In this document: in pieces, positions 50,630-62,479 of the stretch
How positions within the stretch are numbered: the stretch's first letter is position 1
How the letters are laid out: the number at the start of each line of letters is the position of its first letter
Assembly: GCA_007844125.1 (NCBI GenBank)
Contig: CM017556.1
Location: 22,620,011 to 22,684,010, forward strand
Direction of reading: 5' to 3'
Length of the DNA stretch: 64,000 bases
Origin: Sinonovacula constricta
Lineage: Eukaryota; Mollusca; Bivalvia; Cardiida; Solecurtidae
Made by a program: the position numbers and the translations under genes
The notes under the pieces: generated by a model
What the model was told of the DNA's origin: nothing
Database searches by the model: none
What the model saw: the letters and a program-made list of their open reading frames with translations, nothing else

Positions 50630-50830
50630 CAAGTTGTCACGTGGTTTTCTTAGTTAAAATAGCTGACTTTGTAGCCTGATGGCTGAGCTAGAAAAAAGAT
50701 AATGCATCTTTATGTTGATTGGTACGGTGTTATGTTTCATTTTTCATATAGAATAAACAGCATATTGCGCGATCTTATAGAATAAGATCATTTATTTCAG
50801 AAAACATAGCCAAAACTCTCGAATTTCTTT
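50630..50830 (-). repeat. Family A repeat, copy 5, inverted
   Basis: TTGTCACGTGGTTTTCTTAG, AATAGCTGACTTTG and TGTTATGTTTCATTTTTCAT on the plus strand parallel copy 2. It lies tail-to-tail with copy 4, about 210 bp apart. Confidence 0.7.
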
Positions 50831-51869
50831 AAGGACTCATCACCGGAGCATTTAGATGAATAGATAGATGTTTGTTTAAATACTTTTAGGCCACGGGCCC
50901 GTATGTACCACATAACAACAAATAAGTATATACCATTCGTCATATATTTATACGGAAACTACATTACCGGGAAATATGTACACGTGTTCGTAAATACTTT
51001 TTTCTGCTAATGTCGGCGATGAATTAGCACTCATTAGTTGTCTCATTATCGTAAGATTGGCAATACAAAATACTCATTGAAAAACCATTCTGTCAAGAAC
51101 CTCTCGACTTAATGACTTCTTTGCCTAGCAACGCATCAAATAAATATCCTGGAGCTAAATTTTATTTACTACGCACGTGGTTCCTCTGGGAACATGCGTG
51201 TGGCGGAAATACAAACAGACGAGATATTGCTTCAAAATAAAAGTTTCTCCGGTGCAAGACAATAATCAACAAGTACCTTTGTCATTTAACAGTATTTGGC
51301 TACATAGATAAAGTCATTACGTACAACGCCATCTGCAGTTCACTATCTGTATGGATTGTCGCCCTTGAAAGTCATAGGGTTCAACTATTTCGTCACTGCA
51401 TTACATTTCATTTTTCTCTGGTTGATGCATTCAGATGTCAATAAAATGGGTTTCAAATCTTGTTCGCATTTCGGGTATATATGACACCAAGACGGCCGAT
51501 CAGGAAGCTTTTGCTTGTTGTAGAAAGCGTTTTCACAACTGTATAATGCAAAAATTATGTTTTAGGCGTTCAGAAAAAAAATTCTAACTGCTTGATCATT
51601 CTTGCATATATGTTCTGCGACAAGAGATTCAGCAAAATGGTTTATCGTATATCCAGCACGCTACCGCCTTAATCATTCAAGTTAGATTTGCTTTTGTATC
51701 AGTTAGAAACGGAAATCAGCATTTACGATTCATCCTTTCAATATACATATAGTGTTTCATATTGGAGGAAATTCCATTTACAAGTAGAGCAATTTGCAAG
51801 TTCCGACTTCAAATTAAAGGTCGTATCACGACAGTTCGGACCTTTTTTCTTCTCATGCAACCAATTATA
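50831..51869. other. Unassigned DNA
   Basis: No domain-bearing open frame. Composition is slightly less AT-rich around 51.1-51.4 kb, but nothing is recognisable. Confidence 0.4.
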
Positions 51870-52240
51870 AAATAAATTATTGTTGCCTGAAACCATTCCT
51901 CGAAATGTTGTTTCTTGATGCTCTACATCCTTGTGAATAGTAAAGCATAACACCTCGTCATTTAGAAAAAAAAGTATTTGCTATCTGAGTCACGCTGCAC
52001 AGTTAGCTAGTTTTTACTAAGAAAACCACATGACCAATAACTTTTAAGATCACGTTTTATGATTGTCCGGATATTCGGCTCTGATGTCGATATCTAGCAA
52101 TAGCTGAAATCCCCATCGTGCTTATTTATAGATTTGAAAAAAATGACATTCAAAGCGATATATTTCGCGATTTGTTCCAAACAGCTTTAACTTACAATAA
52201 AGTACAAGTTTGTGCATCATTTGTGTACACATTCCCTAGA
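51870..52240 (+). repeat. Family A repeat, copy 6, near full length
   Basis: The most complete forward copy: CCTGAAACCATTCCTCG, GAATAGTAAAGCATAACACC, TATTTGCTATCTGAGTCACG, CCACATGACCAATAACTTTT, ATATTCGGCTCTGATGTCGA and ATCGTGCTTATTTATAGATT. The minus-strand 71-codon frame overlaps it. Confidence 0.8.
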
Positions 52241-52725
52241 ATAGAGGTAAGATGCAGATACATGTATTAGATATAGACAAACTATCGGATATCGCCTTTA
52301 ACGTACATCTATTCCGGATTTTCTTGATAATATTTGTTCTAATTTGAAGCAATTTACTTTCATCTGATTGCCAATATTACTAGACATGATGCTAGAAATG
52401 TAGCTACAAAATATTTGAACTGATTAACTTGGATCTGTATTGTTTGTCTTATCCTGATCAACATATGTTTAGCGTGTCAACAATAAATGTTTCATGAGTT
52501 CATGCTTCAACACAGATGACGATCATTTAGTTCCTTTGACATGTGTTCTAGTCTGTGTTCCATATAAATAAATCAAACTATGAAGTTTCGTAACTGACAA
52601 CAAGTTGCCTCCCTTGAATAAATGCAGCATATATTCATTCATAAAAATATACTAGTTTAAAGATTTGCTACATTTTTTATAATGAACACATTGGGATTTA
52701 ATTCCTGGGTTTGTTGATTTGGTTG
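52241..52725. other. AT-rich DNA without assigned features
   Basis: Nothing recognised. Confidence 0.45.
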
Positions 52726-53031
52726 AGTTTGATGTGTTTTGTTGTTCTTGTTGTTTTGCTGTTGATGTTGTTTTGTTGTTCTTGTTGTTGTTGTTGGTGG
52801 TGGTGGTGGTGTGTTGTTTTGTTGTTGTTTTTTGTGGTGGTGGTGTGTTGTTTTGTCGTTGATGTTGTTTTGTTGTTGTTGTTTTTGGTGGTGGTGGTGG
52901 TGGTGGTGGTGGTATGTTGTTTTGTTGTTGTTGTTGATGTTGTTTTGGTGGTGGTGGTGGTGGTGGTGGTGGTGGTGTGTTGTTTTTGTTGTTGTTGTTT
53001 TTTTGGTGTTGTTGTTTTTTGGGGGAGGGGG
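52726..53031. repeat. G/T-only triplet tract, GTT and GGT repeats
   Basis: About 300 bp made almost only of G and T on this strand. Alternating GTT-rich and GGT-rich blocks (for example 52,890-52,913 and 52,947-52,976) are joined by TGTTTTG words. Frames in it give poly-Val, poly-Trp, poly-Thr or Gln/Asn-rich peptides and are not genes. Confidence 0.95.
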
Positions 53032-54104
53032 TGATTATCTTCTAAAATTAATAAAATATCATTTGTGTTGGGGTATACTTTGCAAATAAACATATAATTC
53101 TTATAAAATGTGTCGATTACTTAAAGAGGTTTTAAAAACAGTTGGTAATAAGAATTGTTGTAGTTGAGTAAACATGTAGAATACACCTAATATTCTATTT
53201 AATATTTACAGTAATACACTAATATACATATATCTATTTAACAAAAAAGCAAGTGCCAATATACGTTTATTTGATAGCAAAATTTGAGAGCAAATTAAGT
53301 CTTTATAAAACATCGTTTAAGCTTTTAAGATATCAGGTCTTGATTTAATTTAAAAGTTTAACGTCAAAATCACGCGTTACAAATTGTTTTAGACGGTAAT
53401 ACACATATAACCCTATTGCCAATTATACTAGTTTAAGTCATAGTATTATTTGCTGGCACTAAACAAGGCAATAAAAACAATACCGTCGGCCAATTAAAAT
53501 AAAACAAAATGATCATCAATAATTAGAAAAAAAAATGCCCTTCGAGACAGAGGAGTAGTAATTTGTTTCATATGTTCAGTCGTAAATAAACCAGTCCCCC
53601 TAAGCGCGTCCACATAGCGGTCCAATAAAAACATAACCAACTTAGAGATCGGATCATGAAAAATACATAAAGACTTTGCGCGATGTGCGTTAATCATAAA
53701 CTTAATTCCATGTCTGATTAAGTTTGTATGAGAAAATTCATAACATTACAATGAACCTTTTCTGCACCTGTTTATAATAACATTTAATAAGAGAGGCATA
53801 TCACGTTTATACAATTTTGTTTCTGGTTAAGCCTAAAGATTGCGTGCGTGAAACAGGTTTTACTAATAAGCATTCTGGAGAGTTCAATGGACCCTTTTAT
53901 ACAATATCTGTTGAGTTTTAAACGCTTTTAATATTAAACCTCCAGATGATAGCCAGGGATGGGGGTTGTTTAATTAGACGAGGCAACAAAATGTGTACAT
54001 GATGCTGTGGTGATTTTATATATTTATTTAGGGATATATCGTACTGACTCAATTATGGTCATTTTGGAGACATTCGGTCATAATAAATGGAGAAATATAG
54101 CAGG
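53032..54104. other. AT-rich DNA with one weak exon candidate
   Basis: The minus-strand frame 53,494-53,697 loosely resembles a CARD-type helical domain (see findings). Otherwise nothing is recognised. Confidence 0.3.
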
Positions 54105-55080
54105 GTACTGGCCATTTCATCACAGGTCACCTGGAAGATCTCCCGTATTGAAGTTCTCGTCCGGCTGGAACTCGAACTCACAAAGCCAAGGGCAACCATT
54201 TTTAATATCACCCCATTTATTTTGCCCATGAAAATTACATCGCATACTGGCGAAGTTGTAAAGGTTCGTCTAGCTATAGCTGGCGAAGGCAGACCCTGAA
54301 CAAATGTCAAGGTAAAAAATGTTTAGTAAATGAGGTAAAATTTTATTTTCATTATTACTCGTATTGGGATGGTATTTGGCTTTGGAAGGAAAAACATGAC
54401 CGCAAAGCAAGGGTGTCAATTATAGCGACGTCCGGTTATTTTAATGAAGGAAAGTCCCTCCATTCAACCTAGATACCTGTTTGGGTAAAGCCACTGGCGC
54501 ACTACAGGTATGCAATAGGATGTTCTCACATTCAGTCCTTTGCACGCAGTAAGACGGAAGTCAGACGAGATACAAATCAGACACGCTTCTTTTCTACATG
54601 CACCCTCTATTAAGGTGAATCAGCAAAATGAAACATTTATTCAGGATTTTCTTACCGCAGCTAGAACTCGAGCCCTATCTATAAGAGACTAAAGGATGGG
54701 ATTCAACAGTTCTTACTTTGAGAGAAGACGGCAGTATTTTTCCTACTTGAACCCTCTGGTGTGGATAGTTGTTATGTTGATGGGCCGCCGCATTATCTTG
54801 TTGGATAATACAAAGATCCTTGAGGCTCCCATGGCCAGGCGATTAGAGCTGACTTCTCAATATACCCACGCGCTGGTCGGAGTCCCGGTCGAACTTACAA
54901 GTGTGGAGGTTTCCGAGCTAACCTGCTGTGCGCCGGTGGTTCTACCCAGTTACATGTCTGGGGTATTTCCCCACCAATAATTATCTGGAGGTCGGCGGCA
55001 GTATGACGATTATGACAATAATTATGTCGGTGCGATGTAATGTAAAGAACACACAAAAAGTTTCGGCGGTCGGATTCGAC
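54105..55080. repeat. Cluster of SINE/tRNA-like remnants
   Basis: Several B-box-like words occur: on the minus strand, GAGTTCGAGTTCCAG (complement of 54,166-54,180), GGCTCGAGTTCTAG near 54,660 and AAGTTCGACCGGG near 54,890; on the plus strand, CGGATTCGACTCC near 55,070. Composition is more GC-rich than the flanks. The 94-codon frame 54,696-54,980 spans one of them. The elements are degenerate and I cannot draw their ends. Confidence 0.35.
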
Positions 55081-55939
55081 TCCTTTTTGCGATAATTTTG
55101 ATGAATATGTTTTGTTTTAATTTGTGGGTGTATTTTCCTATATACGAGCTTAAAATCAGGCAATGGCATGCTAGCTGTGGAAGTTGAATTTAAATATGTA
55201 CATTCTTAGTCGACATGTCGAGCTCAAATACAATGAGTGTGCTTACGGAAATGAGATATTTCAAAGACGTGATAACTACTGCACTTTTTGTCTGTTTTGA
55301 TTGGGGTTTAGTTTTAAAATTACAATTAAAAGTGAATACGAATAGCTTCAAACATATTCTACACAACCCAATAATATTAATGCATATACAACATTAATTC
55401 GGCATCAAAGAAAACGGTTAAATTGTAATTAAGGTTAATTTCCACATAACAATTAATGTGTTTATCTTAATCACATTACCTGAAAGGGATTTCGCCATTT
55501 AGTTGTTCATATTTTCGATTCTTATGTTTTATTATTTTATGTATAGACACGCCGTTTACAGAATCTAGATGTAATGAATAAACTAATGTAGTTTGTAGAA
55601 ATCCTTACTAAAATGTTTTGTTGGTTCATATACTTAAACTGTGCTTCTGACGCAGTACTCTTTTGTTGGGTCACTATCTAAGTATGTTGTTGTTAATGAT
55701 GTTGTTATTTTCACATCATGTTCGCGTTTCCATGATTAATCTTCACGTGTCAAAGTTCACCTTTGTAACTATTCCTTAAGGGATGTGACGTTTGTTGTCC
55801 TAAATCTCAACTAATGTGAGATCTTGTCTAAAGGAAGATGAATCGTTATTTAATTTGTTGAAATGGAGAAAAGATGAACGATTGGAAGTACGCATTATGC
55901 ATAGCAATGTTCACCAATAAGATGGAGTCTGCTTAAAGG
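55081..55939. other. AT-rich DNA without assigned features
   Basis: No coding signal and no repeat match noticed. Confidence 0.45.
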
Positions 55940-57115
55940 TGGTATTGGACCAAGGATTTTTTTCAAATAACTACATAAGTCATTTTTACCTGAAAAGGTC
56001 CCGCAAAAGGCGTTTCATTGATGCTGTAAATATGGGTGAACAATGTAGCATACATCCACACTCGTCATTGAAAACAGGTATTTCCTATCTTAGCCACGCT
56101 GCAGATATAGCTATTTTCAAATCAACAACACAAGGTGACTATCACTTTTGAGATCACGATTAAGTCCGATTATTGAGGTCAGTCACTTGTTTATATTTAT
56201 TATTTTTGTAAACACAGCTGACCCGTTAGCGTCTTATATCTATACCATATTGTATTACAAATATGCCTCGAGCTGATAGTCGGATGATATGACCGTGCGG
56301 TTAACATAGTTGCCTACCAATCACTGTACCGAAACTTCGACCCCGGCTGCAGCCGAATTTTTTTTTTTTTTTTCCATGTTTCTGTTTGGTTTATTTGTCA
56401 GTACTATGCATTTTATGCATTCTTGATGACATTTCGCCACCATCTGTACTGTCAGTGTATTCTCATTTTCACACATTTTAATATGTGTTATCATATTATT
56501 TTTGTGTTTATTAAAAGTAATGAATAAAATGAACACATGCTGAAAAGGAAAGAATCGTAAAAACACACACACACAAAACAATTAAAATAAGGATAAATAC
56601 AGCTACTGCTATAAACAATGAAAGTACTATACAAACAAACTATAATAAACGTAATCTTTAAAAATGCTTCAACAAAAATAGTTTACCCTATGTTATCTAA
56701 AACTTACAATCTCCAGATCACAAGGCTTGTGCTTTAACCATTACATTATAACACTAATTACTATAAAAGAAGTAAACTACACACATATCAGCAAGTGACT
56801 TTCTATAATTAGTGGTTTATGTTAATAAATTGCAACCGGAGGTAAACAAGTGACTAACCTAAATATTTTTTTTATAAATTGCAAGCGGAAGTACACAAGT
56901 GACTAACCTAAATATTTTATCTGTACCACTTTTGGGGCTTTTCGCTCTTACGTCGGTATATATTTTAGCATAAATTACAATTGTCCTTATTGATGGATTT
57001 AAAAAGAATAAACATTAAAGACAAGTTTTTTCGCGATTTGTACTGTTTAACAACTGAGGCTGTGCTCAAGACCGTTTATATTTGGACTAAAGCATGCAGT
57101 TTCTGTTTTATCCTA
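55940..57115 (+). repeat. Family A repeat, copy 7, interrupted
   Basis: The 5' half is at 55,940-56,185: CATTTTTACCTGAAAAGGTC, TATTTCCTATCTTAGCCACG, CTGCAGATATAGC. The 3' half is at about 56,925-57,115: TTTTCGCTCTTACGTCGG, AATTGTCCTTATTGATGG, TTTTTTCGCGATTTGTAC. The roughly 740 bp between them is not part of the family. It holds a tRNA-like sequence, a T16 run, and a 49-bp tandem duplication at 56,825-56,922. Confidence 0.7.
56290..56373 (+). pseudogene. tRNA-like sequence ending in a T16 run
   Basis: A-box-like TGACCGTGCGGTTA at 56,290-56,303, resembling the class II D-arm form GGCCGAGCGGTTA. CCTACCAATCACTGTACC lies in the anticodon and variable region, with B-box-like ACTTCGACCCC at 56,334-56,344. 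Sixteen T follow at 56,358-56,373. Too degenerate for a tRNA gene. It is probably a SINE head. Confidence 0.45.
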
Positions 57116-57125
57116 TTTCTACGCA

Positions 57126-57173
57126 CCCCCCCACCCCCTTCACCCCACAACCCACCCCATCCCACCCCCACCC
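57126..57173 (-). repeat. C-rich tract, potential G-quadruplex on the minus strand
   Basis: Eight runs of three to seven C separated by one to four bases, within 48 bp. The complementary strand satisfies the usual G3+ quadruplex pattern twice over. Confidence 0.8.
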
Positions 57174-57577
57174 AAACGAGTGTAAAGTTGTGTTAATTAC
57201 ATATGATATAGACAAAACGTCTGATACCACCTTTGATAGCCGCCAGGTTCGTTGTATCTGATAATTGATCAAATAGAAGCATGGATATACAGTACTATTT
57301 TAGTTTATATAAGGCCACTTCACTCACGACCAATCTACCAAAAAAGAAAAAGAGTAAAAACTACAAATATAAAGCCAGAAGCTACTATTTTCCTTCTTTC
57401 AACTGTCGCACTTTATATCTTGGTTGTAGGATGTTGGGCTGTTATCATTTGAATGAGCAAGACATTTAATACAAACTGTTAAGATAAAGCACTGATAAGC
57501 GTTAATGTTCAACCACGATAGTGTTCAAATTAACACTAACTTCACGCTTTATGGGAAATTCAAAAAATGTTTACATG

Positions 57578-57805
57578 TCATAAAATTCCTCCGCTATTAT
57601 CAGTGTCCATGTACCGGTTAATCAAATCCACACAGCCATGACGGCAGAGATGTTGATAACGAGAAAATGCGGTGTTCTGCAACATTCCTGTCCCATAATA
57701 AGCGAGATCCACGGCTTGTGTCCCCATAGAGATCCCTAGATAGAAGACAGTTATATTATATGTACACTGCGCCATCCGCACCTTGCCAGAGAGCGCCATC
57801 CGCAT
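57578..57805 (-). other. Unrecognised 75-codon open frame, possible exon
   Basis: Begins with ATG and ends with TGA on the minus strand. The peptide is Cys-, Tyr- and His-containing, with GTQAVDLAYYGTGMLQNTAF and CRHGCVDLINRYMDTDNSGG. The even composition, compared with AT-rich flanks, and lack of low complexity make it more protein-like than most frames here. I know no matching family, and no neighbouring exon is visible. Confidence 0.22.
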
Positions 57806-57930
57806 CTCTGTATATTTCTCCCTCCTTTTAGTGTCTGCACTTTATGCCCTGGTCACACCTGCATTACGTCTAGGTTGAATTTACTTGCAATCGATTATCG
57901 AAGCTAATCGCATGACAAATCGCAACACTC

Positions 57931-58332
57931 ATACAACAGCCAATCGGAACTCCTCGGGTAATTCCGTCCTCGGAACAATCATCCCTCGGATGTATCTGGT
58001 GCAAGGATACGTGCTCAAATCACGATCGTTTTGTTCGCCGGAAGTCGGAAGAAGAACATGCCTAAGTAGTTCGCACAAAACATAAACAATGCCATCGTTT
58101 GACAGCTGTGCTAGGTTAATAAAAATCGGACGAATTAAATTTGAAGCCGCCACAAATTGAAGTTTTACTGGCATCGTATTGTAGTGAGCTGTCACCCGAA
58201 CTGCCATCTTTGTTTTGACGTTTGTCACAAAAGAAGTCCCATCTAGATAAATGGCCGAGGTGATCCGACTGCCTACATACATCCGAGAGATGATTCGTGA
58301 ATTATCCGAGGTGTTCCGATTGATACAACAGC
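57931..58332 (-). mobile_element. TIR element (MITE family C), copy 3, with perfect 10-bp target duplication
   Basis: The element spans 57,941-58,322 (382 bp), inverted relative to copies 1 and 2. The left end is CAATCGGAACTCCTCGGGTA and the right end is GAGGTGTTCCGATTG. The flanks ATACAACAGC at 57,931-57,940 and 58,323-58,332 are identical. Inverted ends extend about 55 bp with a 9-bp indel (CCTCGGATGTAT on one side, its complement on the other). The 154-codon minus frame crossing it aligns with the frame of copy 1 (NRNTSDNSR, GTSFVT, TMPVKL) but resembles no known protein. The exact duplication suggests it is the youngest copy in the window. Confidence 0.93.
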
Positions 58333-61300
58333 CTTTCCTTAAGTGGATCGCAGCAAAAAGAAAATCAACTGAGATTAATTTTATCATGGACATGTTGCTG
58401 TCACGTCGCAGAGGGGTGCGTCATCGATCGCCGATCAGTCGCACTCGTCATAAGCAGTCGCCGACCATCTTTTGGACGCAACCTGGCGCCTAAAAGTCGG
58501 CGATTTGTCATCTATAGCAAACATGTGCTCAAGGCATTACATATAGAGTGTGCAAAACTCGGTAGCATGTAGCGCGCCAGTAGAAAATGACGTATTTTAT
58601 GCAGCAACCATGTCTTATGTTTAAGTATCTTTCATCCTGTCTGCCTTCGAGCTGTCTCGAGGAGTGCACGACAACTAACGTGATTGTGTAGCATTCAGTA
58701 CGATTAGAGATAGGTAAGAATGCTGCAGCATCCGCAGTCTCCCTCACAAGCCTACTACATCCCTGCCGTCTTGGAAGCACGTGACCCCAGTGGCGATAGC
58801 ACTTGTGCACATCGAAATCGCTGTCACTGTACACATTATCACATTATCAGTAGGATTTAAATGAAATCAAATCAATTAATTTTTAAAATGCAATTATTCC
58901 TTAGACTTTATCATAAGAATAAGACCGAAATGGTATACTATTTTTAAATATATCAATGTCTTACAATCTAGTTAAAATCTGGTTCGTCAAAAAGGCACGT
59001 GACCTCTGACGTGGAGATCGGACTGCGACCTTGTCACATAGCGAATGTAGATGACACATAGAACTACCAGATTCGCCCTTCATACATGTACATGTGTATG
59101 CTAATCGCGTTAATATCAATCACATCTGCGTATTTTTAGACTGACATACACGCACAACATATTCGTATGTACAAAATATATAGTGATCAAAGTTATTTTT
59201 TATTAGTTTTTTCATCATTAGTTGTAGTTTTATAGTTTTGCTTTGAATTAGCATTAGATTAAAGAAGTCATTTTTTGACTAGACGTGACCAAGCCACTGT
59301 AAAGGCATGCACTTTATAACCAGCAACGGTACAACAGTACGTTGCTTCAAAAGCAATTAGTTTAATTAAAATCATATTGTTTTTAATTGCCAATTAAGGG
59401 ATTCGGTTACGTAGAATCTGTGAATACAGCTGAATACAGCTTTGATTATATATTATTTAATGGTATGCCTCAGTTGTAATTAAGTTCACCAGTGTCGCCA
59501 CTTTTACAAATAAGAACGAAAATTCCATCTTCAAAGATTTGTAGATACTCTCCCTTCGTTAATATTTGACAAAGATAAAGCCGGTATATTAATTAAGTGT
59601 GTCTGCGCTTTTGTTATTGATGACAGGAATCATTTCTTTATTAGTGATATCTACATTAAGGTATCCATTTTTCTGATATTGCTTGATCTGTTGTCATTTT
59701 AGAACCTGGACATGTGTATAAATTGTTTTTCCGGTAAAGTTGTTTGTTTTGCATATTGCTGTTTGACTTTTTCACAATTCTCAAGGTTTCTGCTATGTTA
59801 CTTTGTACTAATTCCATTTTTTGTAATTTTGTTTTAATATATGTGTTTGTGTTTTGCTTAATTTTGTTTGTATCTAGTATATTTTTTATAAATGTGTGTT
59901 TGTCTCGTTTTTATCTCTTGGAAATTGTTCCTGTATGCTTTAAAGATCGTTTCGCATGCGTGCTTTGTTTCTTTGAATAACTACTATCTTACCTGTTTCA
60001 TTTTAATCATTATTTAAAGGAACATTTTCCGCACTTTTAATTGTTATCATACTTGTGCCAATATTTAATTTGTTTCCAAAGTGTTGTGAGTTACCACAGA
60101 ATAAGGAACAAACTCGCGTGTTTGTGTCAACTGACAATTACCTCGGAATTCCCACCCTCTTAGGCCGCCTTGCCTTTTGTTACTTCAAATAAGAGATTGC
60201 ACACCTTTCATAAACACGGCGCTGCAGCATCAACAAATTTGCATAATGATTGAAAGCATTCTATTTACTACTTTTTCAAAACCACGCATCATAATTAAAC
60301 GTTTCTTAATGGGGGAAGTGAACATCATACAAATTATTAAATAATTGCTTCACACTTTCACCTGCCCGATGCAGAATATTCACGTGTTTATGTATAGCCT
60401 AAAAATATGTCGCCGTTATAAAGTTATAGTTATAAAGACGAAAATGGGTGGAAATTGAATCCTAACAAAACAAATAGTTGCTTGATATCACGGGAAAAAT
60501 ATTAACGCGGTATATAAAGATATTAAAAAAAAGATGTTGCGATTTATTGTGGTATTTTAGCAATATTCAGAAACATATGTAAAATGATAAACATTACATG
60601 TCTTTTGAGCTTCTTTGTAAAAATAAGCATAAATAGCCTAAAAGCCTTACAAAACATTTAAAAATGAGTACTGTTTAGGCACTGAAAAGTGTACGTGTGT
60701 ATTCTCCGGCTTCTAACATTATAGTCACAATTAGTTCTCTTGAATAAAGTCCTACTAATATTTACCTAATTAACAAATTGATTTCCACTAATTAAAACTG
60801 AACAGTTCTTCAGAGATTTTCCAAACTTTTTGATCGTGATCGCGTATCGTTCTTGTCCCAATACATGATTTAACATAGGAATGGCTTTGGTTGGGCTTAT
60901 ATTAGTTACCGTAATCGCATAAGCGATTGGACCCGCATAATTAATCTGGGCAGCATCCTAAACATGACAGACCAATGCATACCTACTACATGTACACAGA
61001 TAATCGCCTTTTGTTTATTTCGTCGAGCTACTGATTCCAACCTAACATTAGATCGACGTCTACACACGTAAATTATTATAAGTTATTATGTTTTGAATGG
61101 TATTGAAATGTTATTCAACTCAACTCAATATTTTTATTGTAAATATAGGCCTCCAGACCAAAATACAAAGTGAATAATGAAAAATCATGAATACATAGTT
61201 GTGTCATTTCAACATAAGATAGGTCATGCTGTTTTAGTGTAATAACAAATTAAATATTAAAGAATCAAGTCAACAAAGTTGCTTTTCACTTATAACAATA

Positions 61301-62479
61301 ATTGTTCTAAGTGTTATAAGAAGTATAAAATCAAAGTATTTTTTCTTTATTCTTTACAGTTTCATTACACATACAAATTTGTAGGTATGTTTATGCTGCT
61401 GTCTCTAGTTATTAGTATATAGTTTATCGTGTGAATAACAAATAAAATGACACATTTGTCTCAAATTTCAATTATTGTGTCTATGTTATGATTTTTTTGT
61501 TTGTTTCTCTGTGCTATTACGTGCATAAGCGTGAAATTATTCAGTTAGTTAAAAGGACACCATATCGCGATATTTTAAATTAATCACACCATGATGATAT
61601 TGTGGAAATCGGCTCGCAAAAACCTCTTTATTGCAATTTACACGTATCACAAACCACTTAGAAAAACTTCTCAACATTGTTAAAACTATATTTCTTAAAG
61701 TGCATTCACGTTAGTGTAGATTTTACTGCACACATACACATTAAATGTTCTTTAAATAGACTACTCTTTTCTTGCAGTGAGCATATGTTGTTTTATGTTT
61801 AATGGCATTAATACACTTCATTTTTATTATGTTTTCCCATTTTGCATCAAAATAGATATTTCTCAAGCAGTACTACAATAAAATGGGAAAACAGGAATTG
61901 AACCACCTTTTAATACTCTTGGTAAGTGTAATGCTCATACCTTTATACAGACCTCTCTTGATAACTTAAAGTTTAGAGGTTTAACCAAACAAACATGTAT
62001 ACAGTAAATATTATCCATAATTTATACCTCACATACCCAATAAACACCTTATAGAAGCCATGCATGTTTCCCAGCAGATAATATCGCAGATGACACCATC
62101 TAAAACTAGTTGGCGTCACAAAGTCCATACGTTTGAAACACGTGGCAGTCAGAACTAAGATTCGACTAATTAACTATGAAATGATTTTGCTTTGTAGCAT
62201 ATTTGATAACGTGCCCTAATAGTATGTTAATTTATAACACCCATATTCACCTTGTTTATAAGTGAGTTTAACGGACTTTACAAAAAGAAAGTAAACGTGA
62301 AGTTGAGCGTACAACAAAGTTTTAAAACTTAGATTTCAAAAACAAAACAAAAGCATACCCAGTGAACAGGGGAACAAAACTTGTTGACTTTGATGGTATA
62401 CATCAAGGTGTTTATTTAGTTATTTTTTAATCAGAACAGGGCAGAAATCTAATTTAATGTTTTCTTTTTCTTCGCTTAA
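58333..62479. other. Long stretch without recognised genes
   Basis: The first 500 bp (58,340-58,840) is GC-richer and carries open frames on both strands, 58,251-58,493 plus and 58,529-58,834 minus, with no domain I recognise. From 59 kb it is AT-rich. A T-rich hydrophobic frame at 59,744-59,980 looks like chance. A B-box-like GGTGGTTCAATTCCTG on the minus strand near 61,890 is a weak tRNA-like remnant. Confidence 0.4.

Noticed and set aside
52698..53093. 131-codon Thr/Lys/Gln-rich frame and its Val/Trp-rich counterparts
   Set aside because: Low-complexity translation of the G/T-only tract.
57929..58393. 154-codon frame as a host gene
   Set aside because: It covers MITE copy 3 from end to end, including its inverted ends and target duplication. 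The shared frame with copy 1 is reported as a finding instead.
59744..59980. Small membrane protein
   Set aside because: The hydrophobic frame arises from a T-rich stretch. There is no start context and no sign of conservation.
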